From: an uncultured Flavobacteriaceae bacterium
Lineage (GTDB): Bacteria > Bacteroidota > Bacteroidia > Flavobacteriales > Flavobacteriaceae
Direction: 5' to 3'
DNA: 49,591 nt
Assembly: GCA_938084555.1 (NCBI GenBank)
Contig: CALKFR010000014.1
Span: 1 to 49,591 of the forward strand
Made by a program: the position numbers and the translations under genes. This document shows, one piece after another, positions 24,685-34,300 of the stretch (position 1 is the first letter of the stretch; each line of letters opens with the position of its first letter). Below the pieces are notes generated by a model. It ran no database searches. It was not told where the DNA came from and saw only the letters and a list, made by a program, of their open reading frames with translations.

Positions 24685-26880
24685 ATGAGTAGAAAGAAAA
24701 AAATCTACAAGAAGAAAGGTAGAATAATAAAAAATTTAACAAGAGATATTTTAAAAATTTTTAATAATAATAATTCTAAACATTTTAATTATAAACAAAT
24801 AGCTAGCATATTAGAAATTACAAATTCGGATGGTAAAACGCAAATACTTAAAAAATTAGCAGAACTTAAAGAAAATAAAAAAATAAAAGAAGTTGATCGA
24901 GGAAAATATCAAATTATTAAAGATGAAAAATATCATATAGGAACTCTAGATATTACATCAAATGGTAATGGTTATTTTATATCAGATGATTTTGAAAAAG
25001 ATATTTTTATTCCTTCTAATAATTTAGGAAAAGGATTGCATAATGACACTGTAAAAGCTTATATATATAAAAGGAATAGAAGTAATAAATTAGAAGCCGA
25101 CATTATTGAAATTATAGAAAGAAATAAAACTTCTTTTGTTGGTGTTCTTCAGATGAATAAAAATTTTGGTTTTGTTTTATGTGATAATCAAAAAATGTAT
25201 GTAGATATTTTTATATCTAAAGCAAGAGTTAATGGAGCAGAGCATGGAGATAAAGTTCAAGTAAAAATAACAGACTGGCCAGAAAACTCAAAAAATCCAT
25301 TTGGTAAAATCACACAAGTTTTAGGAAAACCAGGTGATCATAATACAGAAATTCATTCTATTTTATTAGAATATGGTTTACCATATAAATTTGAAACAGA
25401 GGTTGAAAAAGATGCAGGCTCTTTATCACTAGAAATAACAAAAGAAGAAATATCTAAAAGAAGAGATATGAGAGAGGATCTAACATTTACAATTGATCCT
25501 AAAGATGCTAAAGATTTTGACGATGCTTTATCTTTTACAAAATTAAAGAATGGTAATTATGAAATAGGAATACATATTGCCGATGTTTCTCATTACGTTC
25601 AACCAAATACTATTTTAGATAATGAAGCATATAATAGAGCAACATCAGTATATTTAGTTGATAGAGTAGTTCCTATGTTACCAGAGATTTTATCTAATGG
25701 TGCTTGTTCTTTAAGACCAAATGAGGAAAAACTAACTTTTTCTGCTGTTTTTGAGATAAATGAAAATGCTCAAATTTTAAATGAATGGTTTGGAAGAACT
25801 GTTACTTACTCAGATAAACGCTTTGCTTATGAAGAAGCGCAAGCTATCATTGAAACAAAGAAAAATTTTATCCCTGAAAACATATCTATTACAAACGAAT
25901 CTTATTATGTTTCTGATGTTATAGTTGAAGGGATATTAAAACTAAATGAACTAGCAAAAGTTCTCAGAAAGAAAAGAATGAATGAAGGAGCTATATCTTT
26001 TGATAGGGTTGAGGTTAAATTTAATTTAGATGAGAATGCTAATCCAACAGGTGTGTTTTTTAAAGAATCAAAAGATGCTAACAAACTAATAGAAGAATTT
26101 ATGTTGTTAGCAAATAAAAAAGTTGCAGAATTTATAGGTAAAGAAAAGAATAAACCAACAAATAAAACTTTTATTTACAGGGTTCATGATGAACCAGATA
26201 TTGAAAAGTTAGCCGCTTTACAGAATATAGTTCATAATTTTGGTTATAAGATGAACACTCTTACTAGAGAAAGTACAACAGAAAGTTTAAATAAGTTATT
26301 AAATGATGTTCATGGTAAACCAGAGTCTAATATGATAGAAACTTTAGCTATCAGAACAATGAGTAAGGCAGTTTATACTACTAATAATATAGGTCATTAT
26401 GGATTAGCCTTTGATTATTATTCTCATTTTACTTCTCCAATACGTCGATATCCAGATGTTATGACTCATCGTTTATTACAGCACTATCTTAATGGTGGAA
26501 AATCTCCAAAACAAGATGATTATGAAATAAAATGTAAGCATGCTTCTAAACAAGAAGAATTAGCCTCTAAAGCTGAAAGACAATCCATTAAATATATGCA
26601 AGTTAAATATATGCAAGATCATAAAGATGAAGAGTTTTCAGGTGTTATATCTGGCGTTACTGAATGGGGTATTTATGTTGAAATTACCTCAAATAAATGT
26701 GAGGGTATGGTTAGAATAAGAGATATAAAAAATGATTACTATATTTTTGATGAAAAACAATTTGCTATCATTGGTCAATCAACTAAACATAGTTATCAAT
26801 TAGGTGATTTTGTTACTGTAAAAGTTAAACACACAGATTTAGAAAGAAAACATTTAGACTTTACTCTTATAGAACAATAG
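24685..26880 (+). CDS. rnr: Ribonuclease R
   Basis: A 731-residue RNase II/R-family 3'-5' exoribonuclease. The N-terminal winged-helix region (about residues 15-80) is followed by two cold-shock domains (about 85-230), the RNB catalytic domain with FTIDPKDAKDFDDALSF (metal-binding aspartates) and YSHFTSPIRRYPDVMTHRLLQHYL, and a C-terminal S1 domain (about 655-728, GVISGVTEWGIYVEI). It degrades structured RNA. The N-terminus is lysine-rich (MSRKKKIYKKKGRI). Codon choice is strikingly AT-rich: arginine is almost always AGA. The gene reads away from the candidate origin. Confidence 0.96.
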   Translation: MSRKKKIYKKKGRIIKNLTRDILKIFNNNNSKHFNYKQIASILEITNSDGKTQILKKLAELKENKKIKEVDRGKYQIIKDEKYHIGTLDITSNGNGYFISDDFEKDIFIPSNNLGKGLHNDTVKAYIYKRNRSNKLEADIIEIIERNKTSFVGVLQMNKNFGFVLCDNQKMYVDIFISKARVNGAEHGDKVQVKITDWPENSKNPFGKITQVLGKPGDHNTEIHSILLEYGLPYKFETEVEKDAGSLSLEITKEEISKRRDMREDLTFTIDPKDAKDFDDALSFTKLKNGNYEIGIHIADVSHYVQPNTILDNEAYNRATSVYLVDRVVPMLPEILSNGACSLRPNEEKLTFSAVFEINENAQILNEWFGRTVTYSDKRFAYEEAQAIIETKKNFIPENISITNESYYVSDVIVEGILKLNELAKVLRKKRMNEGAISFDRVEVKFNLDENANPTGVFFKESKDANKLIEEFMLLANKKVAEFIGKEKNKPTNKTFIYRVHDEPDIEKLAALQNIVHNFGYKMNTLTRESTTESLNKLLNDVHGKPESNMIETLAIRTMSKAVYTTNNIGHYGLAFDYYSHFTSPIRRYPDVMTHRLLQHYLNGGKSPKQDDYEIKCKHASKQEELASKAERQSIKYMQVKYMQDHKDEEFSGVISGVTEWGIYVEITSNKCEGMVRIRDIKNDYYIFDEKQFAIIGQSTKHSYQLGDFVTVKVKHTDLERKHLDFTLIEQ

Positions 26881-26922
26881 AATTATTTTTTTATAGTTAT
26901 TAATTTAAATAGTGTAAGTAAA

Positions 26923-27600
26923 ATGAAAAACTCCATCATCATATTTCTTTTAATAATAAGCAACACGTTATTTTCTCAATCAATAACCACAGAAAAAATA
27001 AAAGAATTTTATAAAATTAAAGTGTATAATGGTATACATTTAGAATTAATTAGGTCTAACGAAAATAAAATAGAAATTACAGGATCTAAATCAAATAAGG
27101 TGAAAATTAAAAACATCGAAGGTGTTTTAAAAGTAAGTCTAAGGTTTCCTGAATTGTTGGCAGGAGACAAAGTAAGTGTAAGGTTATTCTACAATAAAGA
27201 TATTCAAACAATAGACGGAAATGAAGGCTCAAAAATTATTGGAAAAGAAATAAATCAAACACACTTAGAGGTGAAGGCTCAAGAAGGAGCTTCAATAAAT
27301 TTAAACATTAGCACCAAACACCTCAAGGTTAAATCAATATCGGGCAGTGTAGTTGAGTTAAGTGGAAAAACAAAAAATCAAGATGTAGAGTTAGATTTAT
27401 ATGGCATTTATAAAGGGTATGGTCTTCAAGCTTCAAATAGTAGTACGGTTAAAGCAGGAACTGGTTCAAAAGCTGAGGTATATGCCGGAGAAACCCTATT
27501 TGCAAAAGTTAGTTTTGGAGGGTCTATACTCTATAAAGGAGCCCCAGAAGTTATTAAAAACAAAAAGACGGCTGGGGGAATTATAAAACAAATGAATTAA
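26923..27600 (+). CDS. Secreted GIN-domain (DUF2807) protein
   Basis: A 225-residue exported protein. A signal peptide (about 1-18, IIIFLLIISNTLFSQ) precedes a DUF2807 head-GIN domain: FYKIKVYNGIHLELIRSNENKIEI, then repeating short strands such as GSKIIGKEINQTHLEVKAQEGASINLNIS and KVKSISGSVVEL. This family forms a beta-helix and is often called a putative autotransporter adhesin, although no autotransporter barrel is present. It is likely periplasmic or surface-attached. It follows rnr by 42 nt and precedes tatA on the same strand. GC content returns to normal here after the AT-rich stretch. Function unknown. Confidence 0.82.
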   Translation: MKNSIIIFLLIISNTLFSQSITTEKIKEFYKIKVYNGIHLELIRSNENKIEITGSKSNKVKIKNIEGVLKVSLRFPELLAGDKVSVRLFYNKDIQTIDGNEGSKIIGKEINQTHLEVKAQEGASINLNISTKHLKVKSISGSVVELSGKTKNQDVELDLYGIYKGYGLQASNSSTVKAGTGSKAEVYAGETLFAKVSFGGSILYKGAPEVIKNKKTAGGIIKQMN

Positions 27601-27618
27601 ATCATTGAAACCTTTTTG

Positions 27619-27626
27619 TATATTTG
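27619..27626 (+). promoter_or_regulatory. Putative -7 promoter element of tatA
   Basis: TATATTTG, a match to TAnnTTTG, 19 nt upstream of the chosen tatA ATG and 19 nt after the stop of the GIN-domain gene. It suggests tatA has its own promoter and supports the ATG at 27646 over the upstream TTG at 27616. Confidence 0.45.
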
Positions 27627-27645
27627 TATATCTAAATTTAATGAA

Positions 27646-27843
27646 ATGAATATTTTAAATACTTTTTTACTAGGAATGCCAAGCCCACTATCTATGGCTC
27701 TTATTGTTGGGGCATTATTGCTTTTATTTGGAGGAAAGAAAATACCCGAATTAATGAAAGGCATCGGCGGTGGTATAAAAGAATTTAAGAAGGCTTCAAA
27801 AGATGATAAAAAAGAAGATGATAAAATCGATGAAAAGAAATAA
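27646..27843 (+). CDS. tatA: Sec-independent translocase component TatA
   Basis: A 65-residue protein with the TatA/E layout: a short N-terminal transmembrane helix (about residues 10-28, [17 protein letters not shown]), the hinge [20 protein letters not shown] (amphipathic helix, conserved FGxxKxPEL) and an acidic/lysine-rich tail. It oligomerises to form the passage for folded twin-arginine substrates with TatC. I use the ATG at 27646; the frame also opens at a TTG at 27616, but that would place ten polar residues ahead of the membrane helix. No tatC is nearby. A second TatA-like gene occurs at 41.3 kb. A bidirectional hairpin follows. Confidence 0.9.
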   Translation: MNILNTFLLGMPSPLSMALIVGALLLLFGGKKIPELMKGIGGGIKEFKKASKDDKKEDDKIDEKK

Positions 27844-27850
27844 TATATAA

Positions 27851-27880
27851 AAAAACCTAAGTAATTAAACTTAGGTTTTT
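27851..27880. terminator. Bidirectional terminator between tatA and ybjQ-like gene
   Basis: Inverted repeat AAAAACCTAAGT / ACTTAGGTTTTT with a 6-nt AT loop between the convergent tatA and YbjQ-family genes. A-run and T-run flanks make it usable in both directions. It touches the stop codon of the minus-strand gene. Confidence 0.8.
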
Positions 27881-28197
27881 TATAGTTTAACAGCAGTTCC
27901 AGAAGCTGTTACCATTAACATTCCCCCTCCTTTACCGACAGTTTCGTAATCTAAATCAATACCAATAATTGCATCTGCATTTAGTTTACTGGCGTTTTCT
28001 TTCATTTCTTTTAAAGCAGTATCCTTAGCCTCTCTTAACACCTTTTCGTAAGAACCAGACCGACCTCCAACAACATCTCGTATACTAGCAAAGAAATCTT
28101 TAAAAATATTAGCCCCTATAATTGTTTCACCGGTAACAATTCCTATGTAGTCTTTTACAGGATTACCATCAATATTATTAGTTGTGGATAATATCAT
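27880..28197 (-). CDS. YbjQ/DUF74 family protein
   Basis: A 105-residue protein of the YbjQ family (DUF74, sometimes called heavy-metal-binding). The [33 protein letters not shown] segment and the later [27 protein letters not shown] are the two family signatures. The family forms pentamers; its biological role is not established. No signal peptide. The gene starts directly after the stop of the SPFH gene, so the two are translationally linked in the gltX operon. Confidence 0.88.
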   Translation of the reverse strand: MILSTTNNIDGNPVKDYIGIVTGETIIGANIFKDFFASIRDVVGGRSGSYEKVLREAKDTALKEMKENASKLNADAIIGIDLDYETVGKGGGMLMVTASGTAVKL

Positions 28198-29121
28198 TTA
28201 TTTATCTAATTTTTTCTTATTGTTTTTCATCGCCTCTCCAATTTGATTACTAGCCGTGAAGCTTGCTACCATATCATTAAGCATCTGACTTCCTGCCTGT
28301 GGAGAGTTAGGAAGTAATATCAAATTACTATTTGTTTCTTGACCAATAGATTGCAGGGTATCATAATGTTGGGTTACTACAATTAAAGCAGAAGCCTCTT
28401 GAGAGTTAATTCCCACTTTATTTAATACTTCAACAGATTCCTCTAATCCTCTTGCAATTTCCCTTCTTTGATCAGCGATACCTTGTCCTTGAAGTCGCTT
28501 ACTTTCAGCCTCAGCCTTTGCCTTTTCAACAATTAAAATACGTGCAGCGTCACCTTCGTATTGAGCAGCTGTTTTTTCTCTCTCTGCAGCATTAATTCTA
28601 TTCATAGCAGCTTTAACCTGAGCATCAGGGTCTATATCTGTTACTAATGTTTTAATGATGTCATAACCGTAATTAAACATAGCATCATTCAATTCAGATT
28701 TTACAGCTATTGCTATATCATCTTTTTTTACAAAGACATCATCTAATTTCATTTTAGGCACCTCTGCCCTTACTACATCAAAAACATAAGACGTTATTTG
28801 GTCATGAGGATAGTCTAACTTATAGAAAGCATCTTCTACTTTATTTTTAATAACCTTAAATTGTACAGAAACTTTTAGTTTAACAAATACATCATCAAGA
28901 GTTTTAGTCTCAATAATAACGTCTAGTTGTTGGATTTTTAAACTTAATCTCCCTGCGATTCTTTGAACAAGAGGTATTTTAAATTGAAGTCCAGACTGCC
29001 TAATGCTTCCAAAACGACCAAATGTTTCTATAATTACAGCAGTTTGTTGTTTTACTATAAAAACAGCTCCATAAATGAGAAGAAAAGAAAGTCCTAAAAT
29101 GATTGGTAGAAATAAACTCAT
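28198..29121 (-). CDS. SPFH/band-7 membrane protein (stomatin/QmcA-like)
   Basis: A 307-residue stomatin-type protein. A single N-terminal membrane segment (about residues 3-25) is followed by VKQQTAVIIETFGRFGSIRQSGLQFKIP, the classic band-7 opening. The SPFH domain extends to about residue 180, then a coiled coil rich in Ala/Glu (AAEREKTAAQYEGDAARILIVEKAKAEAE). It probably forms membrane-microdomain cage complexes; family members often regulate proteases. No NfeD partner gene is adjacent. It is followed without gap by the YbjQ-like gene. Confidence 0.9.
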   Translation of the reverse strand: MSLFLPIILGLSFLLIYGAVFIVKQQTAVIIETFGRFGSIRQSGLQFKIPLVQRIAGRLSLKIQQLDVIIETKTLDDVFVKLKVSVQFKVIKNKVEDAFYKLDYPHDQITSYVFDVVRAEVPKMKLDDVFVKKDDIAIAVKSELNDAMFNYGYDIIKTLVTDIDPDAQVKAAMNRINAAEREKTAAQYEGDAARILIVEKAKAEAESKRLQGQGIADQRREIARGLEESVEVLNKVGINSQEASALIVVTQHYDTLQSIGQETNSNLILLPNSPQAGSQMLNDMVASFTASNQIGEAMKNNKKKLDK

Positions 29122-29192
29122 AATTTTTTTTTAAGTTAATATTGAAAATGTTTTATTTATAAGACGTAAAATTTTAAAAATGTTACAACAGC

Positions 29193-29732
29193 TTACTTTT
29201 TCTTTAAATTTTCTTTATATTTTATCCATTTTTTATATTGCTTTTCTGATAAAATTTCTTTCAGCGTAATTTCTAATTTTTTTTCCTTATCGTCAATAAC
29301 TTTTATAATAGGTTTAAAAGACTCTGTTACTTCTTTATTTGCTTTCCGGAGTGCATTAAAGTCTCTATTTTTCATTGATTCTTTTTGAGCTGCCTCCATT
29401 TTTGATTTTCCTTCAGAAAATAAAAAGGTGTTGATTCTTTTAATTTGTTTTAATTCCTTATTAAATGAATTAAAAACAGAAGCCATTTCTTTAAAGGCAT
29501 CAGATGATTTTTTAACCCCTACTTTTTTACCAATTTTTTCTATGTTATAGAAAATTAAACCAACAGCTTTCTCTACGTTTATTTCTGGAGCTCTAGGCTG
29601 TTGTACTGCTCGTGGTTCTCTAGGTTGCATGCTCTGCCTTCTATTATATTGAGAGCCATAACGCGAACCGTACTGAGCTTCTGTTGTAATAGATAACAAG
29701 AGAAAAGTAATTATAATAACTTTTTTAATCAT
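29193..29732 (-). CDS. Secreted hypothetical protein with basic low-complexity segment
   Basis: A 179-residue exported protein: signal peptide about 1-19 (IIITFLLLSITTEAQ), then a Gly/Ser/Tyr/Arg/Gln/Pro-rich stretch (about 20-50, with YGSRYGSQYNRR and QPREPRAVQQPRAPE), and a mostly helical lysine/glutamate-rich remainder ending in EILSEKQYKKWIKYKENLKKK. That ending resembles small Spy/CpxP-like or DUF-type periplasmic helical proteins seen in flavobacteria, but no firm family match. The ATG overlaps the gltX stop by 4 nt (ATGA), so the gene is coupled to gltX translation. Function unknown. Confidence 0.6.
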   Translation of the reverse strand: MIKKVIIITFLLLSITTEAQYGSRYGSQYNRRQSMQPREPRAVQQPRAPEINVEKAVGLIFYNIEKIGKKVGVKKSSDAFKEMASVFNSFNKELKQIKRINTFLFSEGKSKMEAAQKESMKNRDFNALRKANKEVTESFKPIIKVIDDKEKKLEITLKEILSEKQYKKWIKYKENLKKK

Positions 29733-31258
29733 GATAGTTTATTTATAATATTATTTATACGAAAAAGAGTCTCTTCTTTTCCAATCATATGAATAATGTC
29801 AAACAAATGAGGGCCCTTCATTTCTCCTACAACAGCCAACCTAAGCGGTTGCATAATCTTTCCAAAACCAATTTCCTTTAAAGAAATCCATTCTTTTGTT
29901 TCTTTTTCAATTGATTCTGAAGAAAAGTCATTTATTGAGCCAAGAACAGTTGTTAGTTCAAGCATTAGGTCTTTAGTATCTGCTTTCCATTGTTTTTTTA
30001 CAGCCTTTTCATTGTATTCTTTTGGATGCTCAAAGAAATAACTACTTAAATTCCAAAAGTCTTTTACAAATATAGCCCTGTCTTTTACTAATGAAACTAC
30101 ATCTTCGATATAGTTTAGAGACGGTAAAGGGTTAATTTTTTTGTTTTTCAAGATTTCTAAGTATAGTGCTGCTAATTCCGCACCTGTTCTTTTTTGAAGG
30201 TATTGTTGGTTAAACCACTTTGTTTTATCTAAGCTAAATTTTGCTCCAGATTTACTTACTCTTGAAAGGTCAAAAGCACTAATTAATTCTTCTAACGAAA
30301 AGATTTCCTGTTCGGTTCCTGGGTTCCATCCTAACAATGAGAGCATATTTATGAAAGCATCAGAAAAATAACCACTTTCTCTGTAGCCACTAGATATCTC
30401 TCCTGACGATTCGTTTGTATATTCTAAGGGAAATACAGGAAAACCTAATTTATCACCGTCTCTTTTGCTAAGTTTTCCTTTTCCTTCTGGTTTTAATATA
30501 AGCGGAAGGTGAGCAAATTTAGGAACTTGCCATCCAAAAGCACGATACAATAAAACATGTAAAGGCATTGAAGGTAACCACTCCTCGCCACGAATAACAT
30601 GACTAATTTTCATAAGGTGATCATCTACAATGTTTGCTAAATGATATGTTGGCATACCGTCAGATTTAAAAAGAACTTTATCATCAAGGGTATTTGAATC
30701 TATAGAAATATTACCCCTAATTTCATCATTTAACAACAATGTTTCATTTTGAGGAGTCTTAAAGCGAATGACATAACTATCACCCTCTTTTATCCTTTTA
30801 TTTGTTTCTTCTTTTGATAAAACCAAAGAATTTTTTAATCGTCCTTTTTCTCTGTTGTGCCAGTTATAAATAAAAGTTTTACCATTAGCTTCATGTTGTT
30901 TTCTGTGTGCATTTAATTCTTCAGAGGTGTCAAATGCATAATAAGCTTTTTCTTTCTCAATTAAAATATTTACATAATCTTTGTAAATGTTTTTTCTTTC
31001 AGATTGCCTGTAAGGTCCAAAACGCTCATTTTTACCAGGTCCTTCGTCAAAAGGAATACCACACCAATTTAAAGAATTGGTTATATATTCTTCAGCATTA
31101 TCAACATATCTTGATTGATCCGTGTCTTCTACTCTCAAGATAAAAACACCATTATTTTTTTTGGCAAATAAATAATTATATAGAGCCGTCCTTATTCCAC
31201 CAATATGGAGAGGACCTGTTGGGCTAGGCGCAAAACGAACACGAACATCAGACATCAT
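29729..31258 (-). CDS. gltX: Glutamyl-tRNA synthetase
   Basis: A 509-residue class I synthetase. The HIGH-type motif is in RFAPSPTGPLHIGGIRTALYN near the N-terminus, the KMSKS-type motif is GKLSKRDGDKLGFPVFP (about residues 265-281), and the anticodon-binding alpha-helical domain fills the rest. It charges tRNA-Glu (and possibly tRNA-Gln where gatCAB is present). Two adjacent ATG codons at 31258 and 31255 can start it; the frame also has a GTG at 31264. It is the first gene of an operon with the secreted protein, SPFH and YbjQ-like genes. A TATATTTG element lies 20 nt upstream. Confidence 0.96.
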   Translation of the reverse strand: MMSDVRVRFAPSPTGPLHIGGIRTALYNYLFAKKNNGVFILRVEDTDQSRYVDNAEEYITNSLNWCGIPFDEGPGKNERFGPYRQSERKNIYKDYVNILIEKEKAYYAFDTSEELNAHRKQHEANGKTFIYNWHNREKGRLKNSLVLSKEETNKRIKEGDSYVIRFKTPQNETLLLNDEIRGNISIDSNTLDDKVLFKSDGMPTYHLANIVDDHLMKISHVIRGEEWLPSMPLHVLLYRAFGWQVPKFAHLPLILKPEGKGKLSKRDGDKLGFPVFPLEYTNESSGEISSGYRESGYFSDAFINMLSLLGWNPGTEQEIFSLEELISAFDLSRVSKSGAKFSLDKTKWFNQQYLQKRTGAELAALYLEILKNKKINPLPSLNYIEDVVSLVKDRAIFVKDFWNLSSYFFEHPKEYNEKAVKKQWKADTKDLMLELTTVLGSINDFSSESIEKETKEWISLKEIGFGKIMQPLRLAVVGEMKGPHLFDIIHMIGKEETLFRINNIINKLS

Positions 31259-31278
31259 TAACACATATATTTAAACAA

Positions 31279-31286
31279 CAAATATA
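31279..31286 (-). promoter_or_regulatory. Putative -7 promoter element of gltX
   Basis: TATATTTG on the minus strand, 20 nt upstream of the gltX ATG. A TTG at 31314-31312 (minus) is a possible -33 box, but the 25-nt spacing is slightly long for the Bacteroidota consensus. Confidence 0.4.
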
Positions 31287-31395
31287 CCTTACTAATATTA
31301 CATAAAAAAAGCAATTTGTTTTAGACTTAGCTAAAAACAATCTTTAACAAAAAATCTTTCTCAAGCTCTTTTAAATATCTTATTTTTATTTGTTA

Positions 31396-34300
31396 ATGAG
31401 CGCTTTTTTAAACATAGAACAAAAACTATCACTTTTCTATAAAAAGTACTACACAAATGAACTTATTAAAGGGGGAATTTTGTTTAGTTTGTTAGGTGTT
31501 TTGTATTTTATTTTAACCTTATCTATTGAATATTTTCTGTGGTTAAAACCAAATTACAGGGTTATTTTATTAATAGTGTTTATAGCGATAGAGCTTTTTT
31601 TATTTATTAAACTGATAATCACTCCTGTCATTCATTTAATAAAGTTTAAAAAAGGCATAAATGAAATAGAATCTTCAAAGATTATTGGAGCTTATTTTCC
31701 TGAGGTTCAAGATAAATTATTAAATGTATTACAATTAAAGAATGAGCAAAAAGCCACAGAACTTATACTTGCAAGTATTCAACAAAAATCCTTAGAACTT
31801 CAACCAATTAAGTTTTCAAAGGCCATTAATTTTAAGAAAAACCGTATTTATTTAAAATACTTGATGTTTCCATTATTATTATGGGTTGTTTTTTTTATAA
31901 CTGGAATAGATATCGGTTTATATAAAAGTTTTCAAAGGGTTGCAAACCCAAAAACTGTATATGCTCCACCACCCCTATTTTCATTTCAGGTAGAAACAAA
32001 AAATTTAAACGTAATAGAAGGTGACTCATACACTGTTCTTGTTTCTACAAAAGGAGATGTTATTCCTAAAGAGGTTAAAATTCAATTTGGTGAGCAGGCC
32101 TATTATATGCAAGAGACAACAAAAGGGAAATTCTCTTTTACTTTTACAAACGTAAGAGAATCCTTTTTCTTTCAACTTTACTCAAGTAATGTTTTTTCCA
32201 AACGTTATTCTCTTAATGTTATAAATACTCCTTTAATTCAAAACTTAGACATTGATATAGATTACCCTACTTACACGAAAAAAAAAGATGAAAAAATAAC
32301 AACTACTGGTAATCTTTCGGTGCCTATAGGGTCAAAAATAAAGTGGAATGTTACAACATATCAAACAGACAGTATTGCTTTTATAGACAACAAACAAAGA
32401 GATTATTTTATTCAGACTAAAAAAAATAATTTTAAGTATAAGAAAACAGCACTCAATAATTTAAATTATCAGATAAGTTCATCAAATAAACAATTGCAAG
32501 ATTTTGAAATACTTTCTTATACGTTAAAGGTTGTTAAAGATGAATATCCATCAATAACTGTAGCGTCTAATATTGATAGCACAAGTATTGAAAATATTCA
32601 ATTTATCGGCCAAATCTCAGACGATTACGGAATTAAGGCCTTAGAAATGATTTATTATCAGCAAGACCTTCCTAATCAAAAGTATAGTGCCTCATTAGAG
32701 ATTAGTAAAGAAATGACACAAACCTTTTATTATCGTTTTCCAAAAGAGATTAATCTTGTAAAAGGGGTCAACTACGAGTTTTATTTTCAGGTAACAGACA
32801 ACGATGCAATTCACGGAAATAAAACCACAAAAAGCAAAAAATATAGTTATCGATATAAAACAAAAGATGAGCATGTAGAGGATCAATTAAATAACCAAAA
32901 AGAAACGATTAAACGTTTAGAAAATACGTTTCATAACCAAACTCAACAAAACCAAAGTTTTTTACAAATTCAGGAAGAAATACAAAAGAAAAAAGTTTTC
33001 AATTGGAATGACAAGAAAAAAGTTGAAGAGTTTATTCGTATGCAAAAGCAACATCAACAAATGATGGAGCGACAAACAGAAAACCTACAACAAACATTTG
33101 ATGAGAATAAAGGAGATAAAGAAACGCTCAAGAATAAAAAACATCAGCTTCAAAAGCGAATAGAGGAACTACTAGCGTTAAATAAGCAAAAGAAATTATT
33201 GGATGAACTTAACAAAATAGCAGAAAAATTTGACAAAGAAGAGTTGGTTAAAAAAACAAAAGCGATAGCTCAAAAAAACAAACAACAGCAAAGAAGTTTA
33301 GAGAGAATATTAGAGTTAACAAAACGATTTTATGTTGAAGAAAAAGCGCTACAAATAGCAAACAGATTAAAAAAATTAGCTAAAAGACAAGACACAATTA
33401 ATAACATCGACGAGAAGGCAATTTATGATCAACAAAGAATCTCAGAAAACTTTGATAAAATTTCAAAAGAATTAGATAATCTAACTAAAGATAATCAACA
33501 ATTAAAAACACCTCTAGAGATACCTAAAATGTTAGAGGATATTAAAGAGACTAAAGAATCTCTATCGAAAAGCAAAGACAATTTAACAAAGAACCAAAAT
33601 CAAGACGCAAAGAGGTTTCAAAAACAAGCCTCAAAAAAAATGAAAAAAATGAGTCAGCAAATGCAAAAAGCAATAGCTGATATACAAGAAAACACCATAG
33701 ACGAAAACATAGACGATCTGAGAAAAATATTAGAGAATCTTATAATTTTTTCATTTAAACAAGAGGGCTTACTTGTTAAGTTTAACGATATTTCAGTTAG
33801 TCATCCTGATTTCGGAAAGGAACTTATAAACCAAAACGAACTAAAAACATATTTTGAGCATATAGACGATAGTTTGTTTGTTTTGTCTATGAGACTTCCT
33901 CAATTAACAGCTAAAATTCAAACAGAACTTTCAAATACTCACTATAATTTGGTTGAATCATTAGAAAACTTGTCGAATAATAAATTTGATGTTGCTGGGT
34001 CAAACCAACAGTATGTTATGACCTCAGCAAACAACCTAGCAGATGTATTAAGCAATCTCTTAAATGACCTGCAAAACAATATGGGTTCTTTTGGGAAAAA
34101 AGGCAAAGGAAATTCATTTAGTTTGCCTACACTAATTGAGAAGCAAAAAGGTCTTTCAAAAAAATTAAAAGAGGGGTTAAAGAGCAAGCGAGATTCTAAA
34201 AATAACAATCTAGGTAAGGGAAGCGGAAGAAAGAAAGAGAGCGGTGATCTTGAAGAACAATACAGTGGAGATTTATATCAAATATATCAACAACAAAACC

